Below, in pieces: positions 1-11,465 of a DNA stretch of 64,000 nt; positions within the stretch are counted from its first letter, which is position 1; each line of letters begins with the position of its first letter. The DNA is from Ilex aquifolium (lineage: Eukaryota > Streptophyta > Magnoliopsida > Aquifoliales > Aquifoliaceae), in contig OX637397.1 of NCBI GenBank assembly GCA_951799425.1, forward strand, positions 4,641,001-4,705,000, written 5' to 3'. The position numbers were made by a program, and so were the translations under genes. The notes beneath the pieces were generated by a model that saw only the letters and a program-made list of their open reading frames with translations, was not told where the DNA came from and did not search any database.

Positions 1-210
1 GAATGGAGAATGCTCAGTCGCTGACTCGCTTAGTCTGGAATGGAGAATGCTTAGCCTCGAATGGAGAATGGAGAATGCTCACTGCTCAGTCGCTGCCTCG
101 CTGGATGAACAATGGTTGGAGCTCGTCGGAGATAACAGTCGTTGAATAGTTGGAGCTCGTCGGAGAAGAGGCTGGCTGAGAGTGGTTGGTGGAGGAGGAG
201 AGCTCACAGT
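1..210. repeat. Direct repeat, copy A (matches the window end)
   Basis: Bases 1-210 align without gaps to 63791-64000, with about 7 mismatches counted by eye (about 97% identity). The unit is built from short internal repeats containing GAATGGAGAATGCTCAG. On the minus strand it reads as a Ser/Thr/Pro-rich stretch with no known domain. It lies beside palindromic AT-rich DNA and beside a broken gene fragment, as expected for the end of a mobile element. The family is not identified. Confidence 0.85.
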
Positions 211-312
211 CGTTTGTGGAGAAGGAGAGCTGAGAGTGGTTGCAGCATTCGAAATTTTTAACCTAGGCTGTGATTTGGGAAATTTGAAGGGAGCTGATAT
301 GACGTTCAAATA

Positions 313-354
313 GTCATTGTAAATGACGTTTTTAAAAACGTCATTTACAATGAC
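313..354. repeat. Perfect 42 bp palindrome in an AATGACGT-rich stretch
   Basis: Bases 313-333 are the exact reverse complement of 334-354, with no spacer. The arm contains GTAAATGACGTTTTT. The ATGACGT/ACGTCAT motif recurs through about 300-545. Clustered short subterminal repeats of this kind are typical near the ends of plant CACTA transposons, but no CACTA terminus is visible here, so the family assignment is only a suggestion. Confidence 0.75.
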
Positions 355-639
355 ATTTTATCCCCCTTTATTTTTTTAAACATCCGTTAGCTGCCGTTTA
401 AAAACTCATGTTAAAAAACGTCATTATAAATTACGACTTTAAAAAAGTCATTCTTAATGACGTTTTCAGTAAACAAAATTTAACTTTAAATCGTCATTCC
501 AAATGACATTTTACAATATGAAGGCGTCATTTCATATGACATTTTTTAAAAAAAAACTGAGTTTGAGAAATAAGTTTAAAACTAACTGGGTTGGGGAATA
601 TTGATTTGAGGGGGACTGGTTTTGGGGAAAACCTCTTTG

Positions 640-831
640 TCTAACCTTCCCTTCCCCAATGCTCTCTAATGTTGTCACCGCAAGAAAATAACCAAGATCT
701 TTCGTGGCCTTCTTGAACGAGAACTAATCCATCAGGCGAATGATGATTGCCCTTTGAAGCATCAACCCTTTAGCATCCAAGTTTTCAGCAGGAATTATGA
801 TATTCCATGGCAACTGTACTTTGAGAAACAT
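640..831 (-). pseudogene. NRPE7: NRPD7/NRPE7-like N-terminal fragment (Pol IV/V subunit 7), broken
   Basis: On the minus strand an ATG at 831-829 opens a reading frame beginning MFLKVQLPWNIIIPAENLDA and continuing KGLMLQRAIIIRLMD, then FSFKKATKDLGYFLAVTTL and IGEGKVR. This matches the N-terminus of plant NRPD7/NRPE7, the Rpb7-like stalk subunit of RNA polymerases IV and V in RNA-directed DNA methylation. It does not match NRPB7. An in-frame TAG follows the LMD motif. Similarity stops after GKVR, at about 640, where repeat DNA begins, so about two thirds of the protein is absent. The upstream flank (about 832-2700) looks like a minus-strand leader and promoter. A second partial copy lies at 52851-52979. 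A broken gene copy is the simplest reading. Confidence 0.8.
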
Positions 832-2700
832 TTTCCACAATTCCCACCTGCCATATTGACCAAAACAATTGCTGTAATCATTTATCAAAAACAGGTGAGA
901 AGAAATGTAATCTAATTATTTGCACAACCATAGAAGCAATTGCCATTCCAACTACACAAAATAATATAAACCAGGTGATAAAAAGATGCATTTCTAATTA
1001 GCCACACAACAGTGGAAACAATTCCAAATTAAATATTAACTAAATAAGCACCAGTGACCAGATATTACAAGCACCAAAAAAGAAGAAAGAAGCTCAAAGA
1101 GAAGGAGAAGGAGAAGGAGAAGGAGAAGGAGAAAGAGAATAAAAAATAGGAAGAGAAAAAAACCAGAATGGCACCCCAAGTCCAAATTATATTTCAGTTT
1201 CATGAAAAAAGAAGGATGAGAGGAAAATAGAGAGAGAGAGAGAGAGAGAAGCAAACAGGAAAAAAAAAAAACAGCCCCAAGAACCACATTTATTATTGAC
1301 TTGATTTTTAAAATTCCTCACTCTCTTCCTATGACAAAACAAGAAATAGTTGTGATAAGTATGTTAGAACAATTCATAATCCACAGACAATGGCAATGCC
1401 AACAGTTTGAAACTTGTATTGCATCAACCTCACTACCAAAGTGTACATCAATTATATACAACTATGTCCATATCATCAGCACATAAACTCCCAAGGTAAA
1501 AAGTGATCATCATCATATAACACATAGGATCTCATTTTATTAAAAATTGATAATCAGAGTGAGGAGCACTACGACAAACTAGATTCTGCTTATCCTACTG
1601 ATGATGATAGCAGAAATGTTGATCGATTATCTAAAACTCTATTCTCTTTACCAAAATAGCAGGTTTTAACTAATCTTAACACACACAGGAACAACCATGA
1701 TCACATATCTATAAAAGGCGTACAGTATTTAGGACTACTGCATAGTCTGCTTCCAGATATTCTGTTTTCAACATATAGACGAGGCTATATATATAATCAA
1801 TTATCTATGTTCAGTTTTGTATTTGTGCTGCAAAACTAGAATGTCACAGAAATATAGATGCAAAGGTATAGAAAGAACATACTTCTTTACTAATCTTATA
1901 AAGTAGAAGTACACACACATATCTCAACAAAAAAAAAAGTCACATATCACCAAACCACAAGAAATCTAACAAATTTACAAAGAAAAAAAAGAAACCCAAA
2001 AAACACATAAATAGAAAAGCAAACAGAACAAAGCATAAGGAAGTACGCAATAGGATTCTAATTTCTATGATCTCCGTAAATTTTGTTGATAAGAGCAACC
2101 AAATAAACAAATTCCAAAAGCATGCTATACTCACAACACCCACAAATTAAACCCAAAAGGCAATGACACCTCCAGCTCCTCCAAACTGCCTCAAAACCCC
2201 CATTCAGTCAACCACAACAAAACCCATCAAGGGTTTCCTCAAACAATATTCATAACAATACAAAACCTCAAAGTAGTAGTAACCCTTAAACCCAAGAAAC
2301 GTAAATACTCATCAGTGAGACAGAATACAAAAATTGCTCCAACACATCTTCACAAAAAGAAAACAGAGCAAAAATCTAATTTTTCACTTTTAGGTAGTGC
2401 CAAAGAAACACTATATTGCTCAAAGTAATTAGAAACCAGAACCCAAATTCAAGAAACAAACAACAAAAGCATAGGAAAGTCCAAATTTCCTCGTTATCGA
2501 ACTAATGTAGGTTAGAAAATAAATAAGAAATTGCATGAAACAGATAGAGAGAAATCACAGAGTTTGGTGCGCAAACCCGTTACGAGAAGAATCGTCCGAT
2601 TGAGCTGTATGCAACGAGAAGAAGAACTTTAGACGAGCTTCTTTTGTGCTTCTCCAGCTGCAAGTGAACCCATTGGACGAACAACTCTTTTAGTCTGTAA
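832..2700 (-). other. Upstream non-coding flank of the NRPE7-like fragment
   Basis: No convincing coding sequence. It contains a GAGAAG-type microsatellite at about 1098-1130 and a GA run at about 1228-1250. Bases 1270-1480 recur, diverged, at about 53520-53730, so this flank was duplicated with the gene fragment. On the minus strand the segment just upstream of the ATG has a TTACAG acceptor-like site, which suggests an intron in the leader. Confidence 0.5.
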
Positions 2701-2804
2701 TGGCTTAAGTCATGCTAAAGGCATGAGGGCTTTTTGGCCCTTTCGATTTCTCAAAAATCAAGAAATCAATTTTTTGAAGTTTAATCCCAAATTGCACTTT
2801 AAAA

Positions 2805-3500
2805 GATTTTTCAAATCTCAATTTGTAGTTGTACCTTAAAGATAAAAAAATTTAATTTATATCCTCAAACATATAAATTTGTATCTATGGACACTTGAAG
2901 ATAACAACTATCAATTTACGGTCTAAAACTAAATAGGTAAATTACATCTAGACTATCTCAAATTTGTCACTTAATTACTTGATCCCCTCACATTTAAAAT
3001 ATTACACCTACACTCCTGACGTTTGTGTGTGTATTATACATAATTCTCTGCTGTCAATATCCGTTAATATAACCACTAAAAAAATATGATGTCATCCTAA
3101 TGAACAACTATAATTTTCATATTATCCTTTATTTTGTGGGTTCGTTGTACTCTAAAATTTAAAATTAAGCTTACACTTTGAATGTCTAATATAACACAGA
3201 CATTATATAATGTTCAAGAGTACTAGTATTATGTAATATATTTTTATATTCAATGCAATACATCACTTGAACAAAATTATTTGGATGCTCAGGGGGTGTA
3301 AGTATAATATTTCAAATGTGAGAAGGTCCAAGTGATTAAGTGAAAAATATGAGGGGGACTAAGTATAATTTATCTATTTAATTTTAAACGATAAATTGGA
3401 CAGCTATTAGTTTGAGGTACACATTAATATAGATTTATATTTTTGATGATACAAATTGAAATTTTTTATCTTTGAGGATACAAATTGAGATTCAAGATAT
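2805..3500. repeat. Long inverted repeat (foldback element), about 700 bp
   Basis: The left part (about 2805-3090) reappears as its diverged reverse complement in the right part (about 3285-3500). For example, the segment containing TCACTTAATTACTTGATCCC near 2970 matches the complement of the segment near 3330-3350. A further relative of the inner arm starts near 3910. This is foldback or MITE-like structure with no coding capacity. Exact ends and target duplications were not resolved. Confidence 0.6.
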
Positions 3501-5315
3501 TTTAAATAATAATTTAATTTTTTAATTATGTTATTTAAAATTAAAATGAACATAGATGTAGATGTAGATTGATGAAATTTTTTGATATTGGGGTGTGTGT
3601 TAATTGAATTGTCTAGTATTGGGGTGTCGTGTAGAGAAATTGATGTTTTTGAGTGGAAAAAAAAATTGGGATAAATTTTGTACCATTAAATCAAAGTAAT
3701 AAAAATTGAATCAATCTTAACCGTTGTCGTACTTTTATAAATTGAGAATTAAATTTTTTAATTATAATATTAGATATATGTCTAGCTAATTTGTCTAGTG
3801 TTTAAGAGAGTTCGTATCGACTCTTTTACTTAATGAATTTAACGGGTTCACTTATTTTTGGCTCCAATTCGTTGGTATAGTGCAAAGTTCATAGATAATA
3901 TCTAGAAGGGATAATTATATCCAAACCTTATGAGATTTGTCACTTAAAAGTTCTCTGACATTTAAAGTATTACATACAAACTCCCTGAAGTTTGTACGCA
4001 CGTAACACTTAGACCCTTACTGTAACTATATCTGTTAATAAATTACGCTTAAACCTCCTGAAGTTTGTGAGTATATAATACTAAGATCCTTTAAGTTTAA
4101 AATATTATACTTAAAACAAAAATACTCCAATCGAAGATAGAATATCAAATATTTTAAATTTTACAATCAAAATTCATGTTCTATTATATGATTTATTGAA
4201 ATAAAATTAAAATAAAATTTTAAATTTTTCTTAAAAAATCGTAACACAATGTAGTAGAACCCTTGTCCATCACAGATTTTGTTAGTTTCTAACCTTCTGG
4301 GTCATATGAGTTCATTTCGCTGCATTAGTTCTTCTTTGGTCCATCACAATGCACACACGTCTACAGTCTATGTAGATTGCTTCATTATTTGGGCAGGTAG
4401 TAGGCCCAAAATGCCTTCTGTAGTCTTGTCCTCATGTTATTTATAGGAGATGACCCTCAATTCTTGAGGCCATCTTTTTACATTGACAGTTCATAATGTC
4501 ACATTTCTTTATTATTCAAGATTTTTAGAATCACACTTCCTTAGCTATTCTATCAAGTATGGACTCTCACATATTCTTTCACATATTAGATCCCAACATT
4601 GAATACAAAAAACTATTAATTCAATGGTCACAACGCATTAAGTCTCAAACTTATATCATTAATATATATTGTATTACCAGCCATAACTCGTGCCTGAAGA
4701 AATGATGCAATATAAAGTTCGAGTGAGCGCCCAAAAAAATCGATCACACTATATGAAATAGCAATGTTTCTTTCCAACTATCATTTATTTCTTAAAAAGA
4801 GTCGATCCCACCCCATTCTATTTAATTACATAATTTAAAATTAATTTCTATCCATTATTTTAAAAAAATAAAAAAATTCTAAAGATACATGACCTTAACA
4901 AAATATTAACATGTTTACTATATTAACAATGTCTGAAATAAAAACTGTATTGAGTCAAAAATTAAATGATTGAACTTGTTATAGAAATCAGTGATGTTAT
5001 ATTCATGTGCGAGAAAAATATAACATGAATATTCACTCTTAATTTCCTTATTATATAAATTGGGGGGAGGGGGGGGGGGGGATTTGACCTTGATTAGCGT
5101 GTGAAAAGATGTGAACTGAGTGGGATTTTCAAGTTTGGGGAAAAAAATTTGGTGATGATTTTAAGCCATTTCATTGAATGAATATCAGTTACTCGTGTTA
5201 AAATATGTTAACAATAAAATCAAGTATTGTTAAAATGAATTTCAGATTAGGTCAGTTACAATATTTGAAATGAAAAAAATAGGTTATCAGATAACAACTT
5301 AGGTGTGATAAATGT
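3500..5315. other. Gene-free AT-rich DNA
   Basis: I see no gene. It holds a diverged copy of the neighbouring foldback sequence (about 3905-4100) and a G-rich run at about 5060-5082. Confidence 0.5.
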
Positions 5316-5485
5316 GAGATAATGTGATAGTGGATAAATATATTATTATGGGAGTGTCCACATGGCAGTGCGTAACTGGATGAGAGATAATGTGATAGTG
5401 GATAAATGTATTATCATGGGAGTGTCCACATGGCAGTGCCTAATTGAATGAGAGGTAATGTGATAGTGGATAAATGTACTATCAT
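5316..5485. repeat. Tandem repeat, unit about 67 bp, about 2.5 copies
   Basis: The phrase GATAATGTGATAGTGGATAA starts near 5318 and 5385, and a variant starts near 5452. The blocks between also match, including GGGAGTGTCCACATGGCAGTG-like text in the first two units. Confidence 0.8.
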
Positions 5486-5648
5486 GGGAGTAGTATAGTA
5501 AGATAAGTACTTATCTAGGTCTGGGCTTCGGCCTAAAAAAATGTTAGGTTCCTCAATATATTTGCCAAAATTATGTAGTTCTGGCCAGGCCGGTCCATGG
5601 GCTAGATGCTATTCTAAAGGCCGAACACTAGGTGAATGCTCTATCTAA

Positions 5649-5986
5649 GGGTATCTCTAATATTGACTCAAATTTGAGTTAACATTTGAATAAAAAATTT
5701 AATTTGATACAAGACGCTTCAATGGACAAACTTAAATTTAAAAAATGATAAATTCAAATTTAAAGTAGAACAAACTCAAATTTAAAGGAAGATGAAACAT
5801 GGTCATTGAATTTTTTAAAAGAGTGAAATCTGACTATTGAAGATCTAAGTAAATATTTGAGTATGTCTTGATTTGAGTAAAAGGTTGAGTCTCCCTTCAT
5901 TTGATATGAGTTTGAGTCAAAGGCTGGAGTTTGTTTTTAACCTGTTTTTACTCAAATTTAAATTTGAGTAAGGAATAGAGATGACC
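5649..5986. mobile_element. Tourist-like (PIF/Harbinger) MITE with TAA target duplication
   Basis: The element starts GGGTATCTCTAATATTGACTC and ends with the complementary pattern AATAGAGATGACC, giving imperfect terminal inverted repeats. It is flanked by TAA at 5646-5648 and 5987-5989. TWA duplications and GG(G/T)CATCTCTA-type ends are usual for Tourist MITEs. No coding capacity. A partial relative lies at about 6087-6260. Confidence 0.65.
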
Positions 5987-5989
5987 TAA

Positions 5990-6689
5990 CATATGCCTTA
6001 AATTTTATGGGTCAGAGTGGTTTGGGTCAGATAAGCATCTAGCCCATGGACACGCCATAGTAACGTCTATAGCATATATTGACTCCTAAGAATATATCTA
6101 ATATTGACTCAAAATTTTACCAAATAAAAGTTCAAATTTTTCTTGATTTGAGTAAAAATTTGAGTCTCTCTTAACTTGGTATAAGTGTAGGTATAGAGTT
6201 GTAGAAGGTTTTTGAGTTATTTTTACTCAAACTTAAATCCGAGTCTAAAATGAGGTAAGAGTTTGATATAGTTTAAGAAAAGCCAAACTTACGATTTTTT
6301 ATTTTTTATTTTTGAACGGGACACACGAATAATTCAAAGTACCCGTTCCATAATACAAACCGGGTCCAGCTTATCTGATTCCATAGGGGTGATTTGGTTC
6401 ACCATTAGACATTTTAACGCTCGTTAAAATAAGAAAAAAAATATTTGAATTTAATTTATTAACTTAAAACATTAGAATTATTGATTTGACAGCGGGTTTC
6501 AAGTAATATTGAGGCTCATTGTCAATTTAATGGTAGTGATTTATTAAGTCAGTAAAATTAGGTGCAAATAACATTACTCTTATAACAACAATTTTGTGAG
6601 TTGTGGCCTAAAAATCAAGAATATTGTGCTTTCGAAATTTGAAAGCACTGAATTAATTCTTCTAAGCACCTTTCGTATTGTATTCCCAT
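5990..6689. other. Gene-free DNA with a partial MITE copy
   Basis: Apart from the diverged relative of the preceding MITE (about 6087-6260), I see nothing recognisable. Confidence 0.4.
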
Positions 6690-7570
6690 TCAGGTTCGAT
6701 ACTTTCCACACCCCCTAAGAGTTAGCCACCCTTGTTCCTCATGAGACATATTTTTAAACTGGTTCGAATTACGGTGACTGGCTCAAAACTCAAGGGAGTT
6801 GCACGGGTGAATTCTTACAATGAGTTGAGATAGCGATACGTTGAATGATCCTAAATTATGAACCTGAAACAATCAAAGGGTTAGAAAAGAAGCCGAGTGT
6901 GTACCTGGCTAATCCCCTCTGAAGCTCAAGTCAGGCAGTGTTGGAGCCACAAATCACAATATATTCTCTTTTTTCAGATTGCGTCCTTTAGTCCTGCTTT
7001 TTGAGGGGTTTTTATACTTGCAATGATAGCCCTACCCTCGAGACCCATCTTAGAGTTTAATAGCTTGCGCTCATATTCCAACACAATGAATGTTATTCCA
7101 TCAAGTCTCATTAAGACTAGTCTTCTCGGGCGAGCGGACCCTTGCTCGGGTAAAGCCGAACATTCATGGCCCAACTTCCGATCATTAAATACCTCATCTC
7201 AGCACTTGGCACCTATGCCTAAGCGTTTACGAGTCGGGAACAGATATCCTCGGGATGGACCAAGGACTTTATGTTGGCGTGATACCCATTAATGCCTCCA
7301 AATGATGACTGTCTCCATAATCTTCGAGGATTTGGACACTCATTAATGACTCTGCCAAAGCACTTGAGACCCACATTAGTGAATTGTCAGATCCTATTTA
7401 ATGCTAGGCTCAGAGGGATTTACTCGGTCCCTCCTATCATAACTCCTCGACTCCTCCCTCAGATGCGTTTCACGCGTCGTAATGGCTTTAGTTGCCCACG
7501 TGTCCACTTTGCACTAGCGAGCCGCCTAATGTCCCATCAGGAGTATTCAGTGCAAACCTGAACATCTTAT
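6690..7570 (-). mobile_element. LTR-retrotransposon relic (LTR and flank, probably Gypsy)
   Basis: Read on the minus strand, this GC-richer block has a TATA-like GTATAAAAACCCC near 7011-7023. Downstream of it, near 6935, is the CTGACTTGAGC-type text common in the R/U5 part of plant Gypsy LTRs. No capsid or polymerase genes are present. It is an old fragment, and its ends are approximate. The short open frames in it look incidental. Confidence 0.5.
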
Positions 7571-7589
7571 TAAAAAAAAAAAATGTAAA

Positions 7590-7880
7590 ATAGGTCCTAA
7601 ACATTTTTGGTAAGCCCATCCTATGAGGACTTCCTTTCTCCCCACAAGCATTGTTAATATTAAGACAATTTTGATGACGGTGTGTGTGTCTCTAAACGGA
7701 AAAGCTATTCAAGGTTAAACATCTTGCACCACTATTTACATCTTTATATTAATACTTTGCTTCAATCTTTTATTAATGTCCTTAGCTTCAACAACACTAA
7801 ATTACAAAGCATGTTAATTATTGGCAAAGAATTACCTTTATTCATTCCTTGCTTTTTTTATGAAGAGAAATTTCTATAAG
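7590..7880 (+). repeat. Copy of the ankyrin-PGG upstream module
   Basis: This contains the phrases TGAGGACTTCCTTTCTCCCC, CATCTTGCACCAC, ATTAATAC-TTGCTTCA and TTCAACAACACTAAATTA. The same phrases recur at about 26390-27140, 31480-32300, 37110-37260, 40390-40570 and 47840-48010, mostly upstream of ankyrin-PGG genes or their fragments. No ankyrin exon follows here. It is an orphan upstream region. Confidence 0.65.
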
Positions 7881-8209
7881 ACATGGTCACATTTATTGGC
7901 GGATCTATGAACAGGGCCGAGGTGAACACTCACAAACCCTTAATTTTTTTATTATATATATATAAAATAATAAAGTATAATACAATTCAAATTTCAAAAG
8001 ACAAAAAAAATGACTTTTACTTTTTGCGGTTGACATCTCTTTAAATTTTACTTTAAACTTAATTCGACGACTAATATTAATACCCAAAATTTAATAAGAA
8101 AAATAGGGTCATAAGGGTGTGTTTGAAGTGACTTTTTAAAAGTATTTCTATAGTTTATAACTTCGCATGAGTACTTTTTTTTTTATTTAAAAAATAGTGT
8201 TTGAAAACG

Positions 8210-9310
8210 TCACACTACCACCATTGTCGCTACCCCACCCCATCTCTACCACAACAACCACTCCCGCCACCACCCCACCACCACCACCACCACCACCACT
8301 GTCGTTGCCGCCACCCCACCACCACCACCACACCCACCGCCCCACCATCTCCATCACCATTACCACCACCACCACTATCGTCACCCTACTACCATCACCA
8401 CTATTGTCACCCTACCACCACCACCATCGTTGTCACCACTATCACCAACACCGTTGTCACCACCACTACCACCACTACCGTCTTCACCCCACCACCACCT
8501 CTGTCACAACAACCACCACTACTACTGTCACCCCACCATCACCATTGCTGTCGTCACCCTACTACCACCGCCACTGTTCCACCATTACTCTTACCAGCAC
8601 AACCCTCATCATCGCCGCCGCCATAGCCACTGGCCCACGCCACCCCCACAACCACTATCGCCACTCACCACTGATTGCTACCACCGTCATCCACCGCCAC
8701 TACCCACCACCATCGTCACCTCATTTTTATATTTATTACCACTACCACTGTCGCTCATTGTTAGCACTCACCGCCACCATTGTTGCCCACCACCACCTAC
8801 TACCATAACCCACCACCACCCATCATCGTCCACCATCGCCACCAGCCACTGTCACTCACCGCCATCCGTTGTCGTCAACCACTGTCACCTACCCCCACCA
8901 CACCTGCCACCACCACCCGTCATCGCCCACCACTATCGTCACCTACTATCACCCATCCCCATCACACCTACCATCACCACTACCATTGGCCACCATCCAT
9001 CACGCTGTCGCCTAGAAGCACTCGTAGTCGTCCACCACCACCATCGTCACCGCCCACCACCATAACCCACCACCGCCACCACCAGCGTCGTCGCCCCACC
9101 ACCACCACTATCAACCACCATCACCGTCGCCTATCACCACCCATACCCACCACCATCACTATTATCACCTATGGCTGTCACTACCACAATCGTCACCTAA
9201 AAACACCACCATCATCGCCGTTGCCACCCATGGCTGCCACCACCACCACAATCCTCGCCACCCACCACAACCTTCACGGTCTCCCACCACTACCATTCTC
9301 TCCTCTATGT
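8210..9310. repeat. 1.1 kb degenerate CCA/CAC-type trinucleotide repeat tract
   Basis: About 1.1 kb is made almost only of CCACCA-, CCACCATCA- and CCGTCACC-type words. All three plus frames stay open for long stretches, giving His/Pro/Thr- or Ser/Pro-rich translations. This follows from low sequence complexity and is not evidence of genes. The minus strand is (TGG)n-like with frequent GG pairs and could form G-quadruplexes. It is flanked by AT-rich DNA. Confidence 0.9.
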
Positions 9311-9373
9311 TTGTGATTTGATTTTGGGTGTGAATACAAATATGTTTATTGTTGACCATTTTTTTTATTATTG

Positions 9374-9401
9374 CGTGTCTTCAAGCACATGTAATAACTA
9401 G
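9374..9401 (+). mobile_element. Degenerate Helitron 3' end
   Basis: GTGTCTTCAAGCAC, an imperfect hairpin, is followed by ATGTAATAACTAG and then T. This parallels the clear Helitron terminus at 16288-16315 (hairpin, short spacer, CTAG, then T). The matching 5' end was not found. Confidence 0.45.
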
Positions 9402-9944
9402 TATATATATATATATATATCATATTAGCTATTTTTTAGATATAGTTTATTGTGTCCACCCTTAGAATTTGTCTTGATTTACAAACTTGTGTGTTCTTTT
9501 GGTTTTTTTTTTTTAAATTTAAAGGTAAAATTACTTGCAATTGATCTCTATTTTTTTTACAACTGATGATTGATTTATTTCTATTAGATAGAAATGGTAT
9601 TATTATACTTACTTCTTGAATTTTTTTTTGAGAGAGTTTTGGGATTTTGATATAAAATATGAAAACTTGTACTAGGCCTCACATTTCGATGAGAGTTGTA
9701 ATTGATTCTTTTGTTGGAGTATTTTCACAAAAAAATAAAATTTGTATGTAGATTATTTATATACCCATTATGTTATATTTACATTTGACCAATTTATGGT
9801 GAATTTTAGTGACCATAAGTTACATATACTATATTCATTGTGAGAATTATTTAATGAGCATTATATTCTATTTATTTGGTCAATAAATTACTAAGACCAA
9901 AATAATTGATTTTTATGATGAGTTAATAAGTTAATTATTTTAAG

Positions 9945-10968
9945 TCAGGGGAGATAAATTCAAGTTGGCGAAGGTATTAAGATGACGAAGGAAAACAACC
10001 ATTTGGGTTTCGAAGGTATTAAGGTTTTTATTATTATTTTCCCTTCATTTTATGTGAGGGAGGATAAATTCAAGTTGACAGCTCTTTCTTGATTGGTATG
10101 TTTGGAGGAATAATTCCACAGAATATGGTGATTGCGTGTTTGGAAGGGAAACCACTGATCACGTGGGTATGTTTGGAGGAATAATTCCATGGTGATTGCG
10201 TGTTTGGAAGGGAAATCACTTATCACACAGGTCAAGTGCCTTTTCAGGGGCAATTCCTCTTGGAACTTTTGGCAACTAAGAAAAAGACATGGAAATAATG
10301 GCATGGGAGACTTTCTTGCATGAGGGTTTTGTCTTACTCTTAATTGGAGGCAACTTGCATTTTCAAATGATGTGATTCAAGGAAGACTTCATTTCTTGGA
10401 ACGTCAAATAGAGAAAATACTGCTGTTGGAGGGAATTTCGGTTATCACAATTTGGGCTCTTCCAAATGTCTTGGAAAGAGAGATTTTTTGCGTGAGGTAA
10501 GGGAGATCCCGCAAGTATGGCAGCCTTGTTCTAATTTTCCTAGCTACATTCAGTGGTTGCCTGGTTGGTGGATATTTATTCTTGGATTAAAAATTTGCTT
10601 GATGGACAAAGGGTCCCACCAAGTTTGTTCCATCCGTATGCTTGGAATCCATGGGAATAAAGAATGAAATCATAAAGAAGTTTCATGGGTATCTTTTAGT
10701 GGAAAAGTGGTCCAACCACTTGTCGGTGAAGACCAAATTCACGTGGTCGCGGATAGGTTGGACATGGACATTATTTAAGGAGTGTGAAAACATCGAAAAG
10801 AAAAAAGGTAGACCATGTAGGAGGTGTATAACTTTTTTGAAGCAATTATTTCATTGCTTGTTTCGTTCGAATAATTTTATTAGTTATTTCCTATCATGTA
10901 AAAGGATAAGGTTTATGTCCTTCCCACTTTTTTATTTTGATTATTAATAAAATTTTGCCCCAAAAAAA
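9945..10968 (+). mobile_element. Retroposed sequence with poly(A) tail and 12 bp target duplication
   Basis: The 12-mer AATTATTTTAAG occurs at 9933-9944 and again at 10969-10980. Just before the second copy are an AATAAA signal (about 10945-10950) and an A run (10962-10970). This is the mark of target-primed retroposition, by a 5'-truncated LINE or a reverse-transcribed cellular RNA. The body has only short interrupted frames, such as 10452-10667 and 10642-10947, and I recognise no domain. A partial 70 bp tandem duplication lies at about 10097-10222. Confidence 0.7.
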
Positions 10969-11226
10969 AATTATTTTAAGGTAGGAGTTATATATTTCAT
11001 ATACTTATATCTAGGTTCTATTTTAACCCACATTGAGGGGGAACAAAGTTATCAATATCTCATGTCTTTTTCAACTATTTTTTGTGTGTAAGTTATATTA
11101 TATTTTTAGGCAAAGAAAAGTGTGTAAAATTTCTATTTTTTAAGGTGTGTGTAGACTTAGAGAAATTACAGTGAGTAATTGGGATGTTGTATCCTAGAGG
11201 CAGCGTGTTGTATCCTGCTACACTGG

Positions 11227-11465
11227 AGAACCCTTTTTTGAAAATCGATTTTTAAGGGCGACTTCCACCATAGGTTCGTAACATTTGTATCAGAGTCCCA
11301 AAACACGTTAAATATGGGATCGGACTTGCAGCAGTTGTACGATCATTTTTGGGCAAGGGATAACCTATAGATTATATTAAAGTTACTGACCCATTTAGTG
11401 GGAAAGGGTCACTTGGACCTCGAATGAGGTACCACCCTTATGTGAAGTTGGAAGTTCCCCTTTTT
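11227..11465 (+). repeat. Dispersed repeat, copy 1 of 3 (probable LTR-element fragment)
   Basis: The same sequence is seen at 47592-47836 and, shortened, at 40277-40394. It contains TTTGTATCAGAGTCCC, which resembles the methionine-tRNA primer site context next to plant LTRs. It has no coding capacity and is an old fragment. Confidence 0.6.

Noticed and set aside
1036-1287. Minus-strand Leu/Ser-rich open frame
   Set aside because: It is the translation of GA/GAA microsatellites in the leader flank of the NRPE7-like fragment.
7023-7561. Two plus-strand 89-codon frames in the GC-richer block
   Set aside because: They lie in an LTR-like relic, antisense to its TATA-like box, and have no recognisable domain.
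8197-9316. Long overlapping open frames rich in His, Pro, Thr and Ser in the CCA tract
   Set aside because: All frames are open because the DNA is low-complexity and nearly free of stop codons; no domain, start context or gene structure supports a protein.
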